DNA from: Zygnema cylindricum
Lineage: Eukaryota; Streptophyta; Zygnematophyceae; Zygnematales; Zygnemataceae
Direction: 5' to 3'
DNA length: 64,000 nt
Assembly (NCBI GenBank): GCA_037447655.1
Contig: JBBHKE010002987.1
Coordinates: 79,687-143,686, forward strand
In this document: positions 10,583-22,659 of the stretch, piece after piece
Layout of the letters: every line of letters begins with the position of its first letter
Position numbering within the stretch: the first letter of the stretch is position 1
Made by a program: the position numbers and the translations under genes
The notes under the pieces: model-generated
Told to the model about the DNA's origin: nothing
Seen by the model: the letters and a program-made list of their open reading frames with translations, nothing else
Databases searched by the model: none

Positions 10583-11524
10583 GGGAGTGTTCCCATGTAA
10601 TCGGTACTTTTATAAGGTATTTTGGACTGTAGTGAAGATTCTACGTACTACTGCATAGAGCGTCCCCATGTGCGAAATGGAACTTTAAAATGTGACATTT
10701 GTAGACGCAGGTATAACTTGTGACGGTTGAAGACGAGTACGAAGCTTTTGACAATTGGTGACGCCAACAAAAACAACGACAGTTACAGATTTCTAGATTT
10801 TTTTGAAATTGTGGATGTTTAGGGTTTGGTGATATTGTGACATCATGCTCACTTGGGACAATGTCGAAGTCAATGATTCAATAAATTTATGCCATGGTTT
10901 CACGATTTCGTTTCTTATACTTTTCGCACTCGACTTGCCGTTAAAAAAATACCTAAAAATTGTCAACAAAATTATTTTTCGAAGATCTTTCATTTTATAC
11001 CAATATTGTCGTGTCTCATTCTAAAAAGTGTGAGATAAAAGCGATAATGGGAGAGGGAGAGGGGAGAGGCCACGACGACGAAAATTTATTCAAAGGACTT
11101 TTGAATGAAAATGGAGGTCCGAGACCCTTGCAATCTTTTTTTCGTATATGAGCTTGACGGACACGGTGAGAAATAGCGAGTACTCTTCCTTGTCCAATTT
11201 TTTTTCTACTTGTGTGGTGCGTGCGTGGATCTTTTTTCATTCGCTGTTTGGGCGATACTTTAACTAAAAACACCCCCTCTAGGTGATTTTGGATGACGTT
11301 TTTCGATGGGCTGGATTCTCTTGCCCGAGGGTCGAAAAGTTGAAAACGCCAAAATGCGTTCACATGATTAAAAACATGCAGTACATATTAAGTATAGAAT
11401 TGACGTTCACTGTATTTTGGCAAAAATGATTTTCTCGTACGGCTGAAGTTTTTCTCAAAGTTCCTTGAAGATTAGGGCAAAACGGCAGAGAAAAGTCGAT
11501 ACTTTAATACATGGGGACACCCCC
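10583..11524. mobile_element. Tourist-like MITE M5
   Basis: Left terminus GGGAGTGTTCCCATGTA follows TAA (10580-10582). The right terminus TACATGGGGACACCCCC ends at 11524 and is followed by TAA (11525-11527). The length is 942 bp, with matching TAA duplications. It lies inside M4 and shares its terminal sequence type. No transposase is encoded. Confidence 0.65.
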
Positions 11525-11625
11525 TAATGATTGACATAGGAACACTTTGAAAAAAACACCGTAAAATCTGCGCTAAAATCCAAAGTAACATTCTAATGTT
11601 TTGATTACATGGGCACATACCCTTA

Positions 11626-14600
11626 ATGCCTCTAACTGAATATCAAAACAATGTCTTCTATAGTCGATATATGGATGTTCTGGTGATTTTTCATGACAGC
11701 CTCGGCAGCTACAGTACGGGAAAAACGGAACGGTTTACGGCGCAGACTGATAGCCGGTTCCCACCGGAGCATTTGTAACTTTTTGCCCATTCCGATGATT
11801 TTCCGAAAACTCATCGGAAAACGGGTGTCGTTCACACCAAAATTCTGGCACGTCACACGCTTTGACGTCATCAAACAAAGACGCGAAAACAAACCTGCAG
11901 ATTTTCAAATTTACTATGCTCGAAGGACGACGACGGTGGCTCAAAGTCATGCAGATTTTTCGCGCGAAAACAACGAAATAGCCGTTCGGATGTTGTTTTT
12001 GCTACGTCAGTTTTTCGGGTTACCGTTGGCCTGTTTCACAGAAAGACGCAACTTTTACCCTACTTCTATATCCGGCAATATTTTGAGGAAGTCGTTTGTA
12101 CGGTTTTCCGAGAACTTCCGAAATCTACAAAGTCGGTGCTCGGAAAGCCGTACATTATTCGAACGTCCGTCTGTTGCGGAAGTGATTTTTTTTCCTGTGG
12201 GAACACGCTATGAGTGCGGCTGTTGTCAGATGCCGCTGGATCGACGACTGCGGCAGCTCCGCGGTTTGCTGCAGTCCGAAAGCAGGAAACGTGACGGCAT
12301 AGGACGCACATAGTCCGTAGGATTTAATGCGAGAGTCATGTAAAACAATCGTTGACTGGACAGCGCAGAAAACTCACTGTGAGCGAAATGCTGCCGTTTT
12401 CGTCCACGTGTCCAGCACATTTTCAACGTTTGCCGAGCCTTTGGTTGAATATTGTCGTACGATCGCCGTGAGTTACGCAATAGACAAAATGAGCTAACGA
12501 CCTTGTCTTACACGAACGGAGAATGTGTAAAGTCGAAGTAGAAGCTCAGAGAAGAAGGTTTTAAATTATACACGTGTTCTTGAATTAGGTGCCACGAGGA
12601 GTCACGACAGCCACTGTCACAATTATTTAATTTACCACCCATTAAATAGCCACGAAAATCATATGCGGCGGCAAGTTGACCGGAAAGAAAGTCCAATGAG
12701 CAAACCATCTCAAAAATCAAATACTGGTGACCTTTTGCTTCAGTTAAAATGTTAAAATCGTGGACGTGGCACAGAGGCGACGATTCAAGTTACCTAATTT
12801 CAGTGACTTGCGTAGCGGTCATTTTTTCGGTTCCCGAAATAAATTTCGAAAGGCATTAAACTCTGACATAATTACTTTTTGTCATTTTCGCATTCACGTG
12901 CATCGAACCCTACTTGACAGTTGATCGCACAATTACACATCTACGCCGTAGATATTAAGGCATCCGAATCAAAATGGACAAGAGCATTGGAGCCAATTGT
13001 AAATGATTTTGTCGCTCCTTCAAGAATCAAGTTGCTCTGTAAAACAGTAAAACAGTGATATAGTCCAAGATTGTAACGGAACTGTATCCAATTTTCAGCA
13101 ACCATAGTATGGGTCAAATAGCCACCGTTTTTTACGACCACGTTTGCGTATTATAATAACTGTCAGATACGTACAGCTTGCAACGCTACCACATGTGCAT
13201 CATAGCCGTACACTAGAAGTCTATAACTGGAAACCACTGGAAAATATGGCGTAAGATATTTCACTGACGGTACGCTAAGTACAACTAGCTGTCTCTTGGA
13301 GCGACATTTACCGTTCAATAATATCAAAGGCGAAAATATCACGGGCGTGACCGTACATGCGCTCAGATCCGATCACGAGGTGGATCAGCAAACACAAAAT
13401 CCAGAGAGAGCCGACGAGCAATAGTGGTAGTCAGACTTGCGGCGATTGTTTGCATGTCAATCTTGCAGTATTGAGATTCTAGAATCTTACCAGAATCTCT
13501 AATTTTTTCACCGTACATGATACAATGTACAGAGCAGGTATATGTCAGTTTAATTTTCATTCGTCAGTAATTGTCATCGTCAATAACGTTTATTCGATCG
13601 CGGCCCAGTTGGCATTAAATCATGAACTAAAGTCAGGAATTATATTTAAGGTAGTCGAATGCAGTTTGCGACGTCTCCATATACCAAACAATTATTAGGG
13701 TGTATAAATTCGCGTTGACAATAATATAGGGTTTCCCTCAGTAACGAGTGTTGAGTACAAACCCATGTTTATGACTTTAAGATGAGGGTGTGTTAACATT
13801 TCATGTATATTGCTATTAAGAATTAAGAAAAGTGTGGATATCCATAAATGTTATAGTTAGAGTGTGTTATTTTTGCGCATTTTTTCTCTGTGTCAACACG
13901 AAGTAGTAATATGTAAACAAGCCATAATGTCTCGCGCACTTCGTAGGGTTAACGGTGCCATACAAAGAACATATGTTGCATTACTAATATTATTTCAAAA
14001 ATTCGTTGTAAAACATTTTTTATACACGTCGCACCTTTATATCCTAATTGTTAAACTTGTTAATCTTATTTAAATATTCATTTCTTCATTCGACCAATTG
14101 TACATTGTCGTAGTCAAACATTGTTCCTGTATTTTATTTGTTTTGTCTCTTTAAAAAAACTAATGGTACAATGTTGTGTTGGTATATGCAGTATAATAAT
14201 CATCCTATTAAATAAAACAACGAGTTTACGATTTATGTTTAGAGTTAGTTGTAGCGTGTGATTTTTATGTTTTATGGATTCCATGTTGTTTCCTATTATA
14301 CTTGTTTAGGTTTTTATAGGGTATGGTTATAAATGGTTGAATAATAACCACGGAGTTAATGGTTGAATAATAATCCACATAAGTTATTACATGTAAATTT
14401 TGAGTTGCGCGTGGGTGGTTATAAAGTTAAACCGGGAAATAAATGTAACGTTAAAGATTTAAGAACGATGGGTTTTTGGGGTTAAACTAGTGAGAAATCG
14501 ACCAACACACCGAATCGACCAATCACTCATTTTGAAGAGTGTTAATAGTTAGGTGAAGTTTGGTACAAGAATTACAAAAAAAGGTATTTATCTACTCAAC

Positions 14601-14970
14601 ACATCATTACTACTATGTCAACCCCTGAAAATCCTAAATTAACAAGTGATTGCACGTAACTCTTTTAATTTTTGGTATCGGGTCAACTTTCGCTCAAATT
14701 CTTTGTCCTTCAATCTGCCTTTGGAAACCGGTTCACTAGAAATACCTTAAGCCGCCGCCGTGCTCCCATCAAACTTTTATATTCTAAGTTTTTCTAAAAA
14801 ATGTATTGATTATATCAAATTCCACCCTGGAACTGTCATTAATTTTAAAATACATTGCACAATTTTTTGACATCGAGCCCACTTTCAGATCTCTCCGTTT
14901 GCCCATACCGAAAACAAAGATCCCTCTTTTGTGTATTTGAATATTACTTTTCCATCTACTAACAACTTTA
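11626..14970. other. Intergenic DNA without a supported gene
   Basis: AT-rich except for about 11690-12480, which is visibly richer in GC and holds a 206-codon frame (11693-12313) that resembles no family I recognise. The opposite strand is open over parts of the same stretch, so coding is not convincing. Motifs like TTAGGGTGTATAA and GAGGGTGTGTTAACA near 13696 and 13786 may be more MITE ends, but no partners were found. Confidence 0.4.
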
Positions 14971-15567
14971 TTGGAGGATGACCATTCAATCGATAATGTT
15001 ACTCCCGGTGCTTTGTATGGTGTTTTCTTGCAAATTGGCCCAATCTATAAGAAATGCACCAAAGTCCACATAAAATTGGATAAAAAATGGTGTGGAATTA
15101 AGAGGGGTATCAGCGATATTGGTTGCATTAAAAGGTTGAGAAAGAGAAGATGTGGGCGGAGTAGAGGAGGTGGGAACATGAGTAGAGGTAAAAGGTTGGG
15201 AAAGAGAAAGTGTGGGCGAAACAAGGGAGAAGGAAACATGGGTAGAGGTAGAACGTTGAGAAAGAGAAGATGTGGAGATAATAGGGGAGGAAGGATCATA
15301 GGTAGAGGAAGAAGGTTGGGAAAGAGAAGGTGTGGAGGCAATAGGGGAGGAGGGAGCATAGGTACAGGAAGAAGGTTGGGAAAGAGAAGGTGTGGAGAGT
15401 ATAAGAGAGGAGGGAGCATGGGTAGAGGTAGAAGGTTGGGAAAGAGAAGATGTGGAGACAATAGGAGAGGAGGGAGCATGGGTAGAGGTAGAAGGCTAGG
15501 AAAGAGAAGGTGTGGAGACACTAGGGGAGAAGGGAACATGGGTAGAGGTAGGTGTTGGTTGAGTTGA
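14971..15567 (+). other. Unrecognised repetitive ORF (basic 20-residue repeats)
   Basis: The frame starts at a TTG, with no ATG at the head, and runs 198 codons. About 50 non-repetitive residues (containing GALYGVFLQIGPIYKKCTK) are followed by seven 20-residue repeats of the type RGRRLGKRRCGDNRGGGSMG. The reverse strand is also open through the repeats, because a 60-bp unit with no stop in either strand keeps both frames open. It could be an exon or simply a minisatellite. I do not recognise a family and would not assign a function. Confidence 0.25.
15125..15550. repeat. 60-bp purine-rich minisatellite, about seven copies
   Basis: AAGGTTGGGAAAGAGAAG recurs at 60-bp steps (near 15132, 15190, 15250, 15310, 15370, 15430, 15490) with point variation only. 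Because the unit is a multiple of three the array preserves a reading frame. Confidence 0.9.
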
Positions 15568-16235
15568 AGACATTGGTACAAAAAAGGTAAATGAAAAATA
15601 TGGTTTAACTTATAGATAACGAGGGATGACGAGGGCGAGAAATAGGATGAGAGGGAGGGGAAAGTGAAGGTTGCAAAGAAAAAGTAAATTGATAAGTGTT
15701 GAGCTTGAAGGTTTTGACTCGATCCTCAAAAATCCGCAGTCAACTTTAGAATCCACTCCGTGAATTAGGCGTTGCGTTGTCACGAGCCTCGTCTTAATCA
15801 TCGTCAAACACGTTTCTAACTTTTTGCCCAAATTCTCCACAGTATTTTAGAGTTCCTGTATTATTACTTTGAGGGTTGGAATAACGTCGACACCGACTCA
15901 TAAAGCTTAGATTTCAACTTTGATCTCGGTTGGAATTGGAATATCTCCAAATGGGGGACTTTCGTCATTCTTGTCGTCCATTCGCTGTATTGATTGGGCG
16001 AATGTTCGCCACTCCGTATCACATTTTTGTAATATGGTAAAAAAAAAAACTCATAAAGTAAGCTTGCTCGGGGAATTCTTTATGCAGAAGTGCTAGGTCT
16101 ACACATAGAGAGTGCCTAATGGTGCTCATTAGTAACTCGATAAATTTTGGGCCGATACATCTCGAGTTTTGTCCCTTCTACATAAATTCCTCTATATATC
16201 AAAACAAGTAAACAAAAATTCAGAATATAGGCTAA
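15568..16235. other. Intergenic DNA left of the retrotransposon nest
   Basis: No gene, RNA or complete repeat is recognised. The last five bases (AACAT, 16236-16240) are the target duplication of Copia-B. Confidence 0.4.
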
Positions 16236-16240
16236 AACAT
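16236..16240. repeat. Target-site duplication of Copia-B, left copy
   Basis: AACAT, repeated at 37253-37257 on the far side of the 21-kb nest. Confidence 0.8.
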
Positions 16241-17427
16241 TGTAATACTGTGACCTCCATAGGTACATAAATTGCACAGCTTATATGAAGCCACTACGCA
16301 ATATTTCGATAGGTGCCTTTCCAATAAAATATCTACCACTCAGACAGTGAAGTATTTTGACCAACCTCACCTAGCAGGGGCCTGATTCCTTGGAATCAAA
16401 CACAAAAATAATGGTAAGATTGCTCCTTGAGCAGCTAGATATTCAAGGTCGAAGTTGACCAACATATACAGAAGAGCGCAGAGAGAGAGAGAGAGAGAGG
16501 CGGCTCAAAAAAACTAAGTCATGTATTCCCACTCTGAACCCTTTACTACTACACCGTGAATAGTTATTAGCCTTATGTAAGCTATATCGACACCCCAAAA
16601 TTTTGACATTGATACCTTTAATATAATAAATTACGCTATTTAAGTACATGGACCATAATATGCCACGTCTTGTGGCACTAAATTAGAATGAATGACGCTA
16701 ATTTTTTCTTTACACTAATAAGTTCTATACGCTAATAACGATTCAAGGTGTAGTGTACTTACAAAATCAGAACACTCTACAGTGCAAGAAGGTACAGATG
16801 CCGCGTACTTTTTGTACGGTCATGGTACGGTATGGCCGTCCCGTTGATGCTTGTTAATATTAGAGCCATGGTTCCTCTCCCCACCATATCCGATGTCCAC
16901 TAATAGTCTACCACGTGTCACTTGATAACGTTAAGTCCGAAAATCGCCAGAATACAATTCTAGTATATTTGTTTTAATGTGAGCCGTCTGATCCGAAAGC
17001 GACATTTAAATCCGTCCTTGCACTTAAAGGTTGTTTTGTTCATTTCGTGCATCCCCGTTTATTTCGTGCGTCCGAGTTGATTCGATGTACTCCTTGATCC
17101 GTAATCTGCTAAATGTAATTTGCGCATGAGTACATATTTCAATAGGATTTGTACCAAGTGTGTATACTTCATCAAACACATATCGGATACATCGGATGAC
17201 TATTCTTTACAACGACCACTTTGTAAAACCTAGGATCAACTCCGGGTCTAGCCCTCTACATTTTGCAAAGAGCTATACTGCTTGCTCCTTCGGCCAATCT
17301 CTTTGGCCGCCTAAGGCAGCCATGGTTGTCTTAAGTTTTCAGTGACTACGATAAGTGTAGGGACTTCAGAAAACAACTTACAAACATACATAAGTAGAGA
17401 TCTAGAAAATACCCCTTTTTTGAAACT
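16241..17427 (-). repeat. Copia-B 3' LTR (left side)
   Basis: Homologous over its length to 35684-37252: shared blocks include the GACCTCCATA start, ATATCTACCAC, the AGCAGCTAGATATT block, the GGTACGG...ATGGCC block and the GACTTCAGAAAACAAC end. Its left edge is TGTAATACTGTGACC and its inner edge lies at about 17427. It contains a small TIR element (16549-16753) absent from the other LTR. Confidence 0.82.
16549..16753. mobile_element. Small MITE inside the Copia-B 3' LTR
   Basis: CTACACCGTGAATAGTTATT at the left pairs with AATAACGATTCAAGGTGTAG at the right over about 20 bases with few mismatches. The intervening 205 bp are missing from the sister LTR, which confirms an insertion. A related right end (GCTAATAACGATTCACGGTG) occurs at about 54279-54297. 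Family unassigned. Confidence 0.65.
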
Positions 17428-17504
17428 TTGTTTTTGCTTCAATCCACACTTATCACTGCAAAATATCAGTTTGGGAGAGGGGACAAGTTTGGTTATCATT
17501 TCTG
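17428..17504 (-). pseudogene. Copia-B RNase H C-terminus
   Basis: On the minus strand this reads MITKLVPSPKLIFCSDKCGLKQKQSF, matching the C-terminal tail of Copia-E (MMTKPMPSPKLKYYREKCGLKEKLKLH). It is cut by the insertion of Copia-C; the preceding residues continue at 23652. Confidence 0.85.
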
Positions 17505-17509
17505 CTACC
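17505..17509. repeat. Target-site duplication of Copia-C, left copy
   Basis: CTACC here and CTATC at 23647-23651: four of five bases agree. Deleting the element and one copy restores the reading of Copia-B RNase H across the junction. Confidence 0.8.
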
Positions 17510-18495
17510 TGTTGTAATTTGAAATTTTTATTTCAATAGATAGAGGTGTGAGAGGACACTAAGTACTTAGAATAATTTTGTCTAGGATAGTTTCAATACT
17601 TACCTTTAATAGTGTGACACTAGAAGATATACAGTACAAGTGTACTGTATTTGTAGGGACACGTGTCGACAATATGAGATGATGAAGATATTCCGGAATG
17701 GCAACCGACACTTACATACGCGTGTCCCAAATCGTACGGGCAGGTTCATCTAATCGGATTGACGAAGACTAAAACGAACATCAAGGAGGAAATTGTGATT
17801 GATCGAAAGTAGGACGTCGATACGAACCTATTCGACGGACGCGATCAAAGTGGTGACCACAATGACTAAGTCACCGTACGCACTCAAGATGATCGTACCA
17901 CGGAATCAACATTTATCTTGATTTTGTGATTAATGTTGACTAAGCGTCGGCAACATTAATTGTACGGACGTAATTTAAAAATATGTGAAAAATACACTGT
18001 TGGCGATTAAGTGCTTTAAAATTTAGTGTTACTATGTTAATTTAGTTACAGGTAGTAATTAGGGTTTTTGGAGGTACTCGTGGTACAGTGACGTACAGGT
18101 TGTGTAGTTTGTCGTAAGTCATGATAGTATTGTAGTACGATCACCCGAATTAGTGTGGCCAGTAGATACACACTGTGAGTATATAGTTTAGGACTTAGCA
18201 AATTTTGTATTATCCAGTTTTGGGAATATGATTTTCTAAGGGCGTTTTTGGGAAACTCTCAGACATTATATCTTATGGTTTAGTGGATCATTTGGGCTGC
18301 AATTTTGGGAATTGTCAGTTTAATGTGTTGTTTATCACTGTGGGAAATTTGAGGCATATTGGCTATTTGAGTCACATTTTGTGTCGGACCAAAGCTGGCT
18401 GTTGAGTAGGTGTTTTCATAGTTGCTGTTGTTTTTAATGTCTACTTCCACTACTACTGCTGGTTCTCCACCTTCAAATGTGGTTGTAGAAAAGCA
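17510..18495 (+). repeat. Copia-C 5' LTR, containing the gag start codon
   Basis: Starts TGTTGTAATTT and ends GTAGAAAAGCA. The ATG at 18437 begins MSTSTTTAGSPPSNVVVEK inside the LTR, and the same N-terminus is encoded near the end of the 3' LTR. A TATA-like GAGTATATAG lies near 18177-18186. The 3' border is set by comparison with the 3' LTR and by the target duplication at 23647. Confidence 0.9.
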
Positions 18496-19250
18496 GGTTA
18501 TGGTCTTTTCGTCAAAAATTCTTATCTTCAATGGCGAAAAGTATGCGTACTGGGCGGCGATGGTTGAATCTTTGTTTAAAACTGCTGACTTATTGGGGGT
18601 CTTGGATGGCTCCCTTGATGAAACAAATCCGAGTTGGGCGAAAAAGAATTCAATGGCAATGAACAATCTAATTCTTTGTATTTCAAAAAATCTGGTCATG
18701 TCACGTGTGAAAATGAATAAGGCGAGGAAAATTTGGACATCACTGAAATCTGTTTATGAGAAAGCGAACGCCCAATGGGAGTTCATGGTGGTTGGAAAAA
18801 TTTGGGGGTACAATTACTCGGGGGGAACTATTGTCTAGTATTGTGACAATTTTCGTGCACTTTTTGATATACACTCTTCTGCTGGGGGGTCATTTCCTAA
18901 GTTTCAGTAGGCTGATTTGCTTATTAGAGGTCTACCTAGTAGCATGAAAGGTGTGTTTGCTCAGTTAAAGAGTCATGATAAAGCTAGTTGGTCATTTCAA
19001 TTAGCATATAATATTATATTGGAGGAAGAGTCTAATACTAAACTCCTTAAAGGAGAAGAAAAGGTTAAAGCTTTTGCCAAAGACTTTGACAAAAGAAATT
19101 AGTTTAGTCTGAATATGAATCAGTTTAACCAGAATCAGAATCAATTTAATCAGAGGCCAAATAGACAATCTTCTACCGCTTGTTTCAATTGTTCTGAGAA
19201 GGGGGTCATGGATACAAGTACTGTCCTAAGTTGAAAAAGGCTAATGAGAC
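18437..19250 (+). pseudogene. gag: Copia-C gag, broken
   Basis: An open frame from the LTR-internal ATG runs through ILIFNGEKYAYWAAMVESLFKTADLLGVLDGS (DUF4219-like N-terminus) and MSRVKMNKARKIWTSLKSVYEKANAQ. It shifts near 18790 and continues as ADLLIRGLPSSMKGVFAQLKSHDKASWSFQLAYNIILEEE (18917-19102). A CCHC knuckle (CFNCSEKGGHG...YC, with a one-base disruption in a G run) is at about 19180-19230. Confidence 0.82.
18496..18503 (+). promoter_or_regulatory. Copia-C degenerate half-tRNA primer-binding site
   Basis: GGTTATGG directly abuts the LTR terminal CA. This is the first half of the 15-base site seen in Copia-E; the following bases (TCTTTTC) do not match. It lies in frame within gag (K-Q-V-M). 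Confidence 0.65.
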
Positions 19251-19368
19251 AGGCTTATACAAACCAGATTGGCAGGAAAAAAATATCACAGAGGCTTTTC
19301 TGGAAATCCTACACGTGGAAATGCTCTATTTTCAGCTTCTGCAACTGATGTAGATGACTCTCTGAGCT

Positions 19369-19446
19369 TCAATAAGCAAGAGGAGGCGGATTTATTTGCT
19401 ATGGCCCTTCAATGAGCAAGAGGAGGCGGATTTATTTGCTATGGCC
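19369..19446. repeat. 39-bp tandem duplication inside Copia-C
   Basis: The segment containing GCAAGAGGAGGCGGATTTAT occurs twice head to tail (about 19369-19407 and 19408-19446), duplicating the residues just before the protease. Confidence 0.85.
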
Positions 19447-20600
19447 ACATCCATGGAGGGTCATAAGGATGCATGGATCATGGACACAGGAGCATCGGCC
19501 CACATGTGGTTGGAACAAGATGGCTTTTACAAATCTGCAGCAAACATCTCCAAAGAGTATCTACTATGCTTCTGGCATGAGTGTTCAAACTCGCTTAGGT
19601 GATGTATCTTTATAGAGATGGGGAAAGTCGATAAAGAGAACTCTTCACAATGTTTTGTATGTTTGAGACTTTAATAAGAATCTTTTCTCTACATCATTAG
19701 TGGAGAGCAAAGGCTTTGAAGTCATCCTGAAAAGAGGTAGACAAGTTGTTAGCAAAAAAGGAAAAGTAGCAGTAACAACAACTAGAGATGCTAGCAAAAT
19801 TTACCAAATGGACATGGTTGATTATAAAAAAAATGATGTTTTCTACTCCAGTGTCCAATCTGATATTGAGTTGTGGCATAAAAGATTAGGACACATGGAT
19901 TATGATAGTCAAAAAAATGGTGATTTCATGAAAAGTTGATGGAATTTCTCTCACCTCTCATCTTTTAAAATCATGTGATGGTTGTTCACTTGGCAAGATC
20001 CACAGATTGTCATTTCCACAAGAAATAGACCACAGATCGGAAAGAGTTCAACAACTAATACACTCTAATGTTCTTGGTCCTTCATAAGTCGCTTCGGCTG
20101 GAGGCGTCCACTATATGGTCACATTCACAGATGACTACTCGAGGTACACTAAAGTTTACTTCATGCAGTATAAAAGTGAAGTGTTTACTCACTTCAAACA
20201 CTACAAAGTGTGGAAGGAAAAGCTTCATGGAGTTTTAATCTTGGCGTTGAGATCAGACAACGGGGGAGAGCACACATCAAAGGAATTCGAAGAATTTCTC
20301 CTTCAAGAAGGTATCAGTCACAATCTTACAGTTCCATATACACTGGAACAGAATAGCGTTTTTGAAAGACAAAATAGGATTGTGGCAGAGAGCGTTTGGT
20401 CCATGCTCGCAGATAAAGGGCTAGACTTAAAATTCAGGGATGAAGGACTTAAGTTTGCTATTTATATTAAGAACAGAATTGCTTCTAGATCTGTTAGCAC
20501 TACACCTTATGAGCTTTGGCCAAGAGAGAAACCTGATGTTAGTCCCTTTAAGATCTTTGATGGCAAGTGTTATTTTCTAGACACTTCACAAGATAGATGA
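19408..20600 (+). pseudogene. Copia-C protease and integrase, broken
   Basis: Protease motif DAWIMDTGASAHMW at about 19466-19510 keeps its Asp. A frame change follows SKEYLLC. GAG-pre-integrase ELWHKRLGHMDYD lies at 19868. Integrase blocks are MVTFTDDYSRYTKVYF (20115), LRSDNGGEHTS (second Asp present) and LEQNSVFERQNR (Glu present, neighbouring residues changed). A stop at 20598 ends the frame before the integrase C-terminus. Confidence 0.82.
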
Positions 20601-20901
20601 AAATGGAGGCTAAGGGCTTACCTAGGATTTTCATAGGGTATGATGATAATGCAAAAGGGTATAGGATTTTATTATTTGAGAAACAGAAAGTGATTATCTC
20701 TAAAAATATCTAGATTAAAGATGAACAGGACTCGGTTGACTAATTTAAAATGCCAGATCAACAAGCAAAAGAAAAAGAAGAATATGATATTTTTCACCAT
20801 ACAAAGCGAGTCTTCTTTCCGCCGCCAAGTGGGACACCTCTTCCTTCAGTTCCTCTGGTGCCTTCACAGGATGCTTCACCACAAGTTAGAACTTAGGCGA
20901 A

Positions 20902-22579
20902 ATGAACTGCTACACAGTCAGTACCAGCTCAAGTTACGGTTCAAACAAAGCAAAAAATCAGAGGCTGCCGACGATTTCAGCCTCAAAATTTCCGAGGGGA
21001 AAGAGATCTAGCAGCCGTCTGCAAGCAAGCTATCACTTTGCATTTTATACAGCTACAGATGAGCCTCTAAAAATTCAGGAGGCCTTTTCATCACCTGAGA
21101 GAAATCACTGCATCGAGGCAGCGAACGATGAAATGAAATCTATTATGGAAGCACAAACGTGGGAGCTAGTGGATCTTCCTCCGGGTAGAAAAGCCTATCA
21201 GCAACAAATGGGTATTCAAGGTGAAGTAGAACCCGGACAACACCATTGAAAGATATAAGGCCAGACTTTAGGCCAAGGGGTATAATCAAAAACAAGTTAT
21301 TGATTTTGAAGAAACCTTCTCTCCAATGTCTGATTTCCCACTGTCAAAATTTTGCTGACACTACCATTGTAGAGAATATGGAAATACATCAAATGGATTT
21401 TAAAACGGTCTTCTTGCATGGAGAGCTAGAAGAAACCATTTATATGAAGCAACCTGAAATGTGTGTTGAAAAGGGAAAAGAATAATTAGTGTGTAAATTG
21501 ATAAAATCTTTGTATGGGCTAAAACAAACCCCATGTAAGTGGAATTTTAAGTTAGATGAGTTTTTGACTTTGTTAGGTTTTAAGAGAATTAGATCAGATC
21601 ACTTTGTATATATTCTACAACGAGAGGATGGGATAACTAACATTGTTGTATATGTGGATGATATATTATTAATAAGTAAGTGAATAAATGAAATAAACCA
21701 CATTAAAGCGGCTTTAAGGTCTAGGTTTGAGATGAAAAACCTCCGAGAGGCCAAGTATATCTTAGGTATATAGGTAGAAAGAGACAAAAATAAAAGGCTA
21801 ATTATGTTAACTCAGAAAGAAGCATTAAGTAACATACTTGAAAGATTTGAAATGAAAGATGTGATAGGATCTGTAACTTCCATGGAATTCAGCTAGAAAT
21901 TGGAAGGAATTGATTCAGACTCAAACATAATGGTTTGCGAGAGTTAAGAGACAGGGGAGGAAGAGTTTATGGCTTCAAAGCCATATAGACAGGTGGTTGG
22001 AAGTCTTATATATTTTATGAACTGTACGATACTTGATATCGCAACAGCTATGGGGGTCTTGAGTAGAAGTCTGCAGAATCCTAAAAAGGCAGACTGGGAA
22101 GCAACAAAACAGGTGTTGAGATGTCTTGCAGGTACTCGAAATCTTAAGCTTGTACTCGGATGAGGATAAGTGAAGCTACAAACATGGAGCGACGCTAGCT
22201 ATGGGGACATGCCAAGTTGAAAATCTATAATTGGTTTTGTTCTTAAGATTGAGATGGAACTTGTTGCTGGAGTAGCAAACTACAAAAGATTACAGCTCAA
22301 TCCACAATAGAGTCAGAATACATGCTAGTAGCTTTTGCTCTCAAAGAGCTCTTATGGGTTAAGTCTATTTTACAAGAACTTGGGTATATGCAAACAGATC
22401 CTCACTCTATCTGGTGTGACAACCAGGCAGCCATTGCCATTGCCTCTAACCCCAGTCATCATTTTAAAAGCAAACACATGGATGTTAGACTTCACTTTGT
22501 CAAAGAAAAAGTGCTTGCAAAAGTGATTAAATTGTGTTATTTATCGGAGGAAGAGATGGTGGCTAACATGTTAACTTAA
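20902..22579 (+). pseudogene. Copia-C reverse transcriptase and RNase H, broken
   Basis: RT starts with AANDEMKSIMEAQTWELVDLPPGRK and continues in other frames to MEIHQMDFKTVFLHGELEETIYMKQPE, SLYGLKQTPCKWNFKLDEFL and the intact YVDDILLIS motif (about 21650-21676). RNase H has VVGSLIYFMNCT...ATAMGVLSRSLQNPKK, then SEYMLVAFALKELLWVKSIL and WCDNQAAIAIASNPSHHFKSKHMDVRLHFVKEK. Several internal stops. A minus-strand relative with the same residues is Copia-G at 38395-39970. Confidence 0.85.
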
Positions 22580-22659
22580 GCCCTTCGTGCTCCTAAGTTG
22601 CAGTTTTGCAGAGAGGCTATAGGACTACGTGAGTAACTGAGTCTAAAGATTTAGGGGAG

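Larger units (their letters stand above)
3806..11622. mobile_element. MITE M4 split by Copia-A and by MITE M5
   Basis: The left terminus GGGTGTGTTCCCATGT at 3806 follows TTA (3803-3805). The right terminus ACATGGGCACATACCC ends at 11622 and is followed by TTA (11623-11625), giving a 3-bp TTA duplication. After removing Copia-A with one target copy and M5, about 950 bp remain, close to M5's own 942 bp. The pairing of these two ends is inferred from termini and from this size agreement. No transposase is seen. Confidence 0.5.

Noticed and set aside
15045-15581. Minus-strand Pro/Leu repeat protein
   Set aside because: It mirrors the 60-bp minisatellite; nothing favours this strand as coding.
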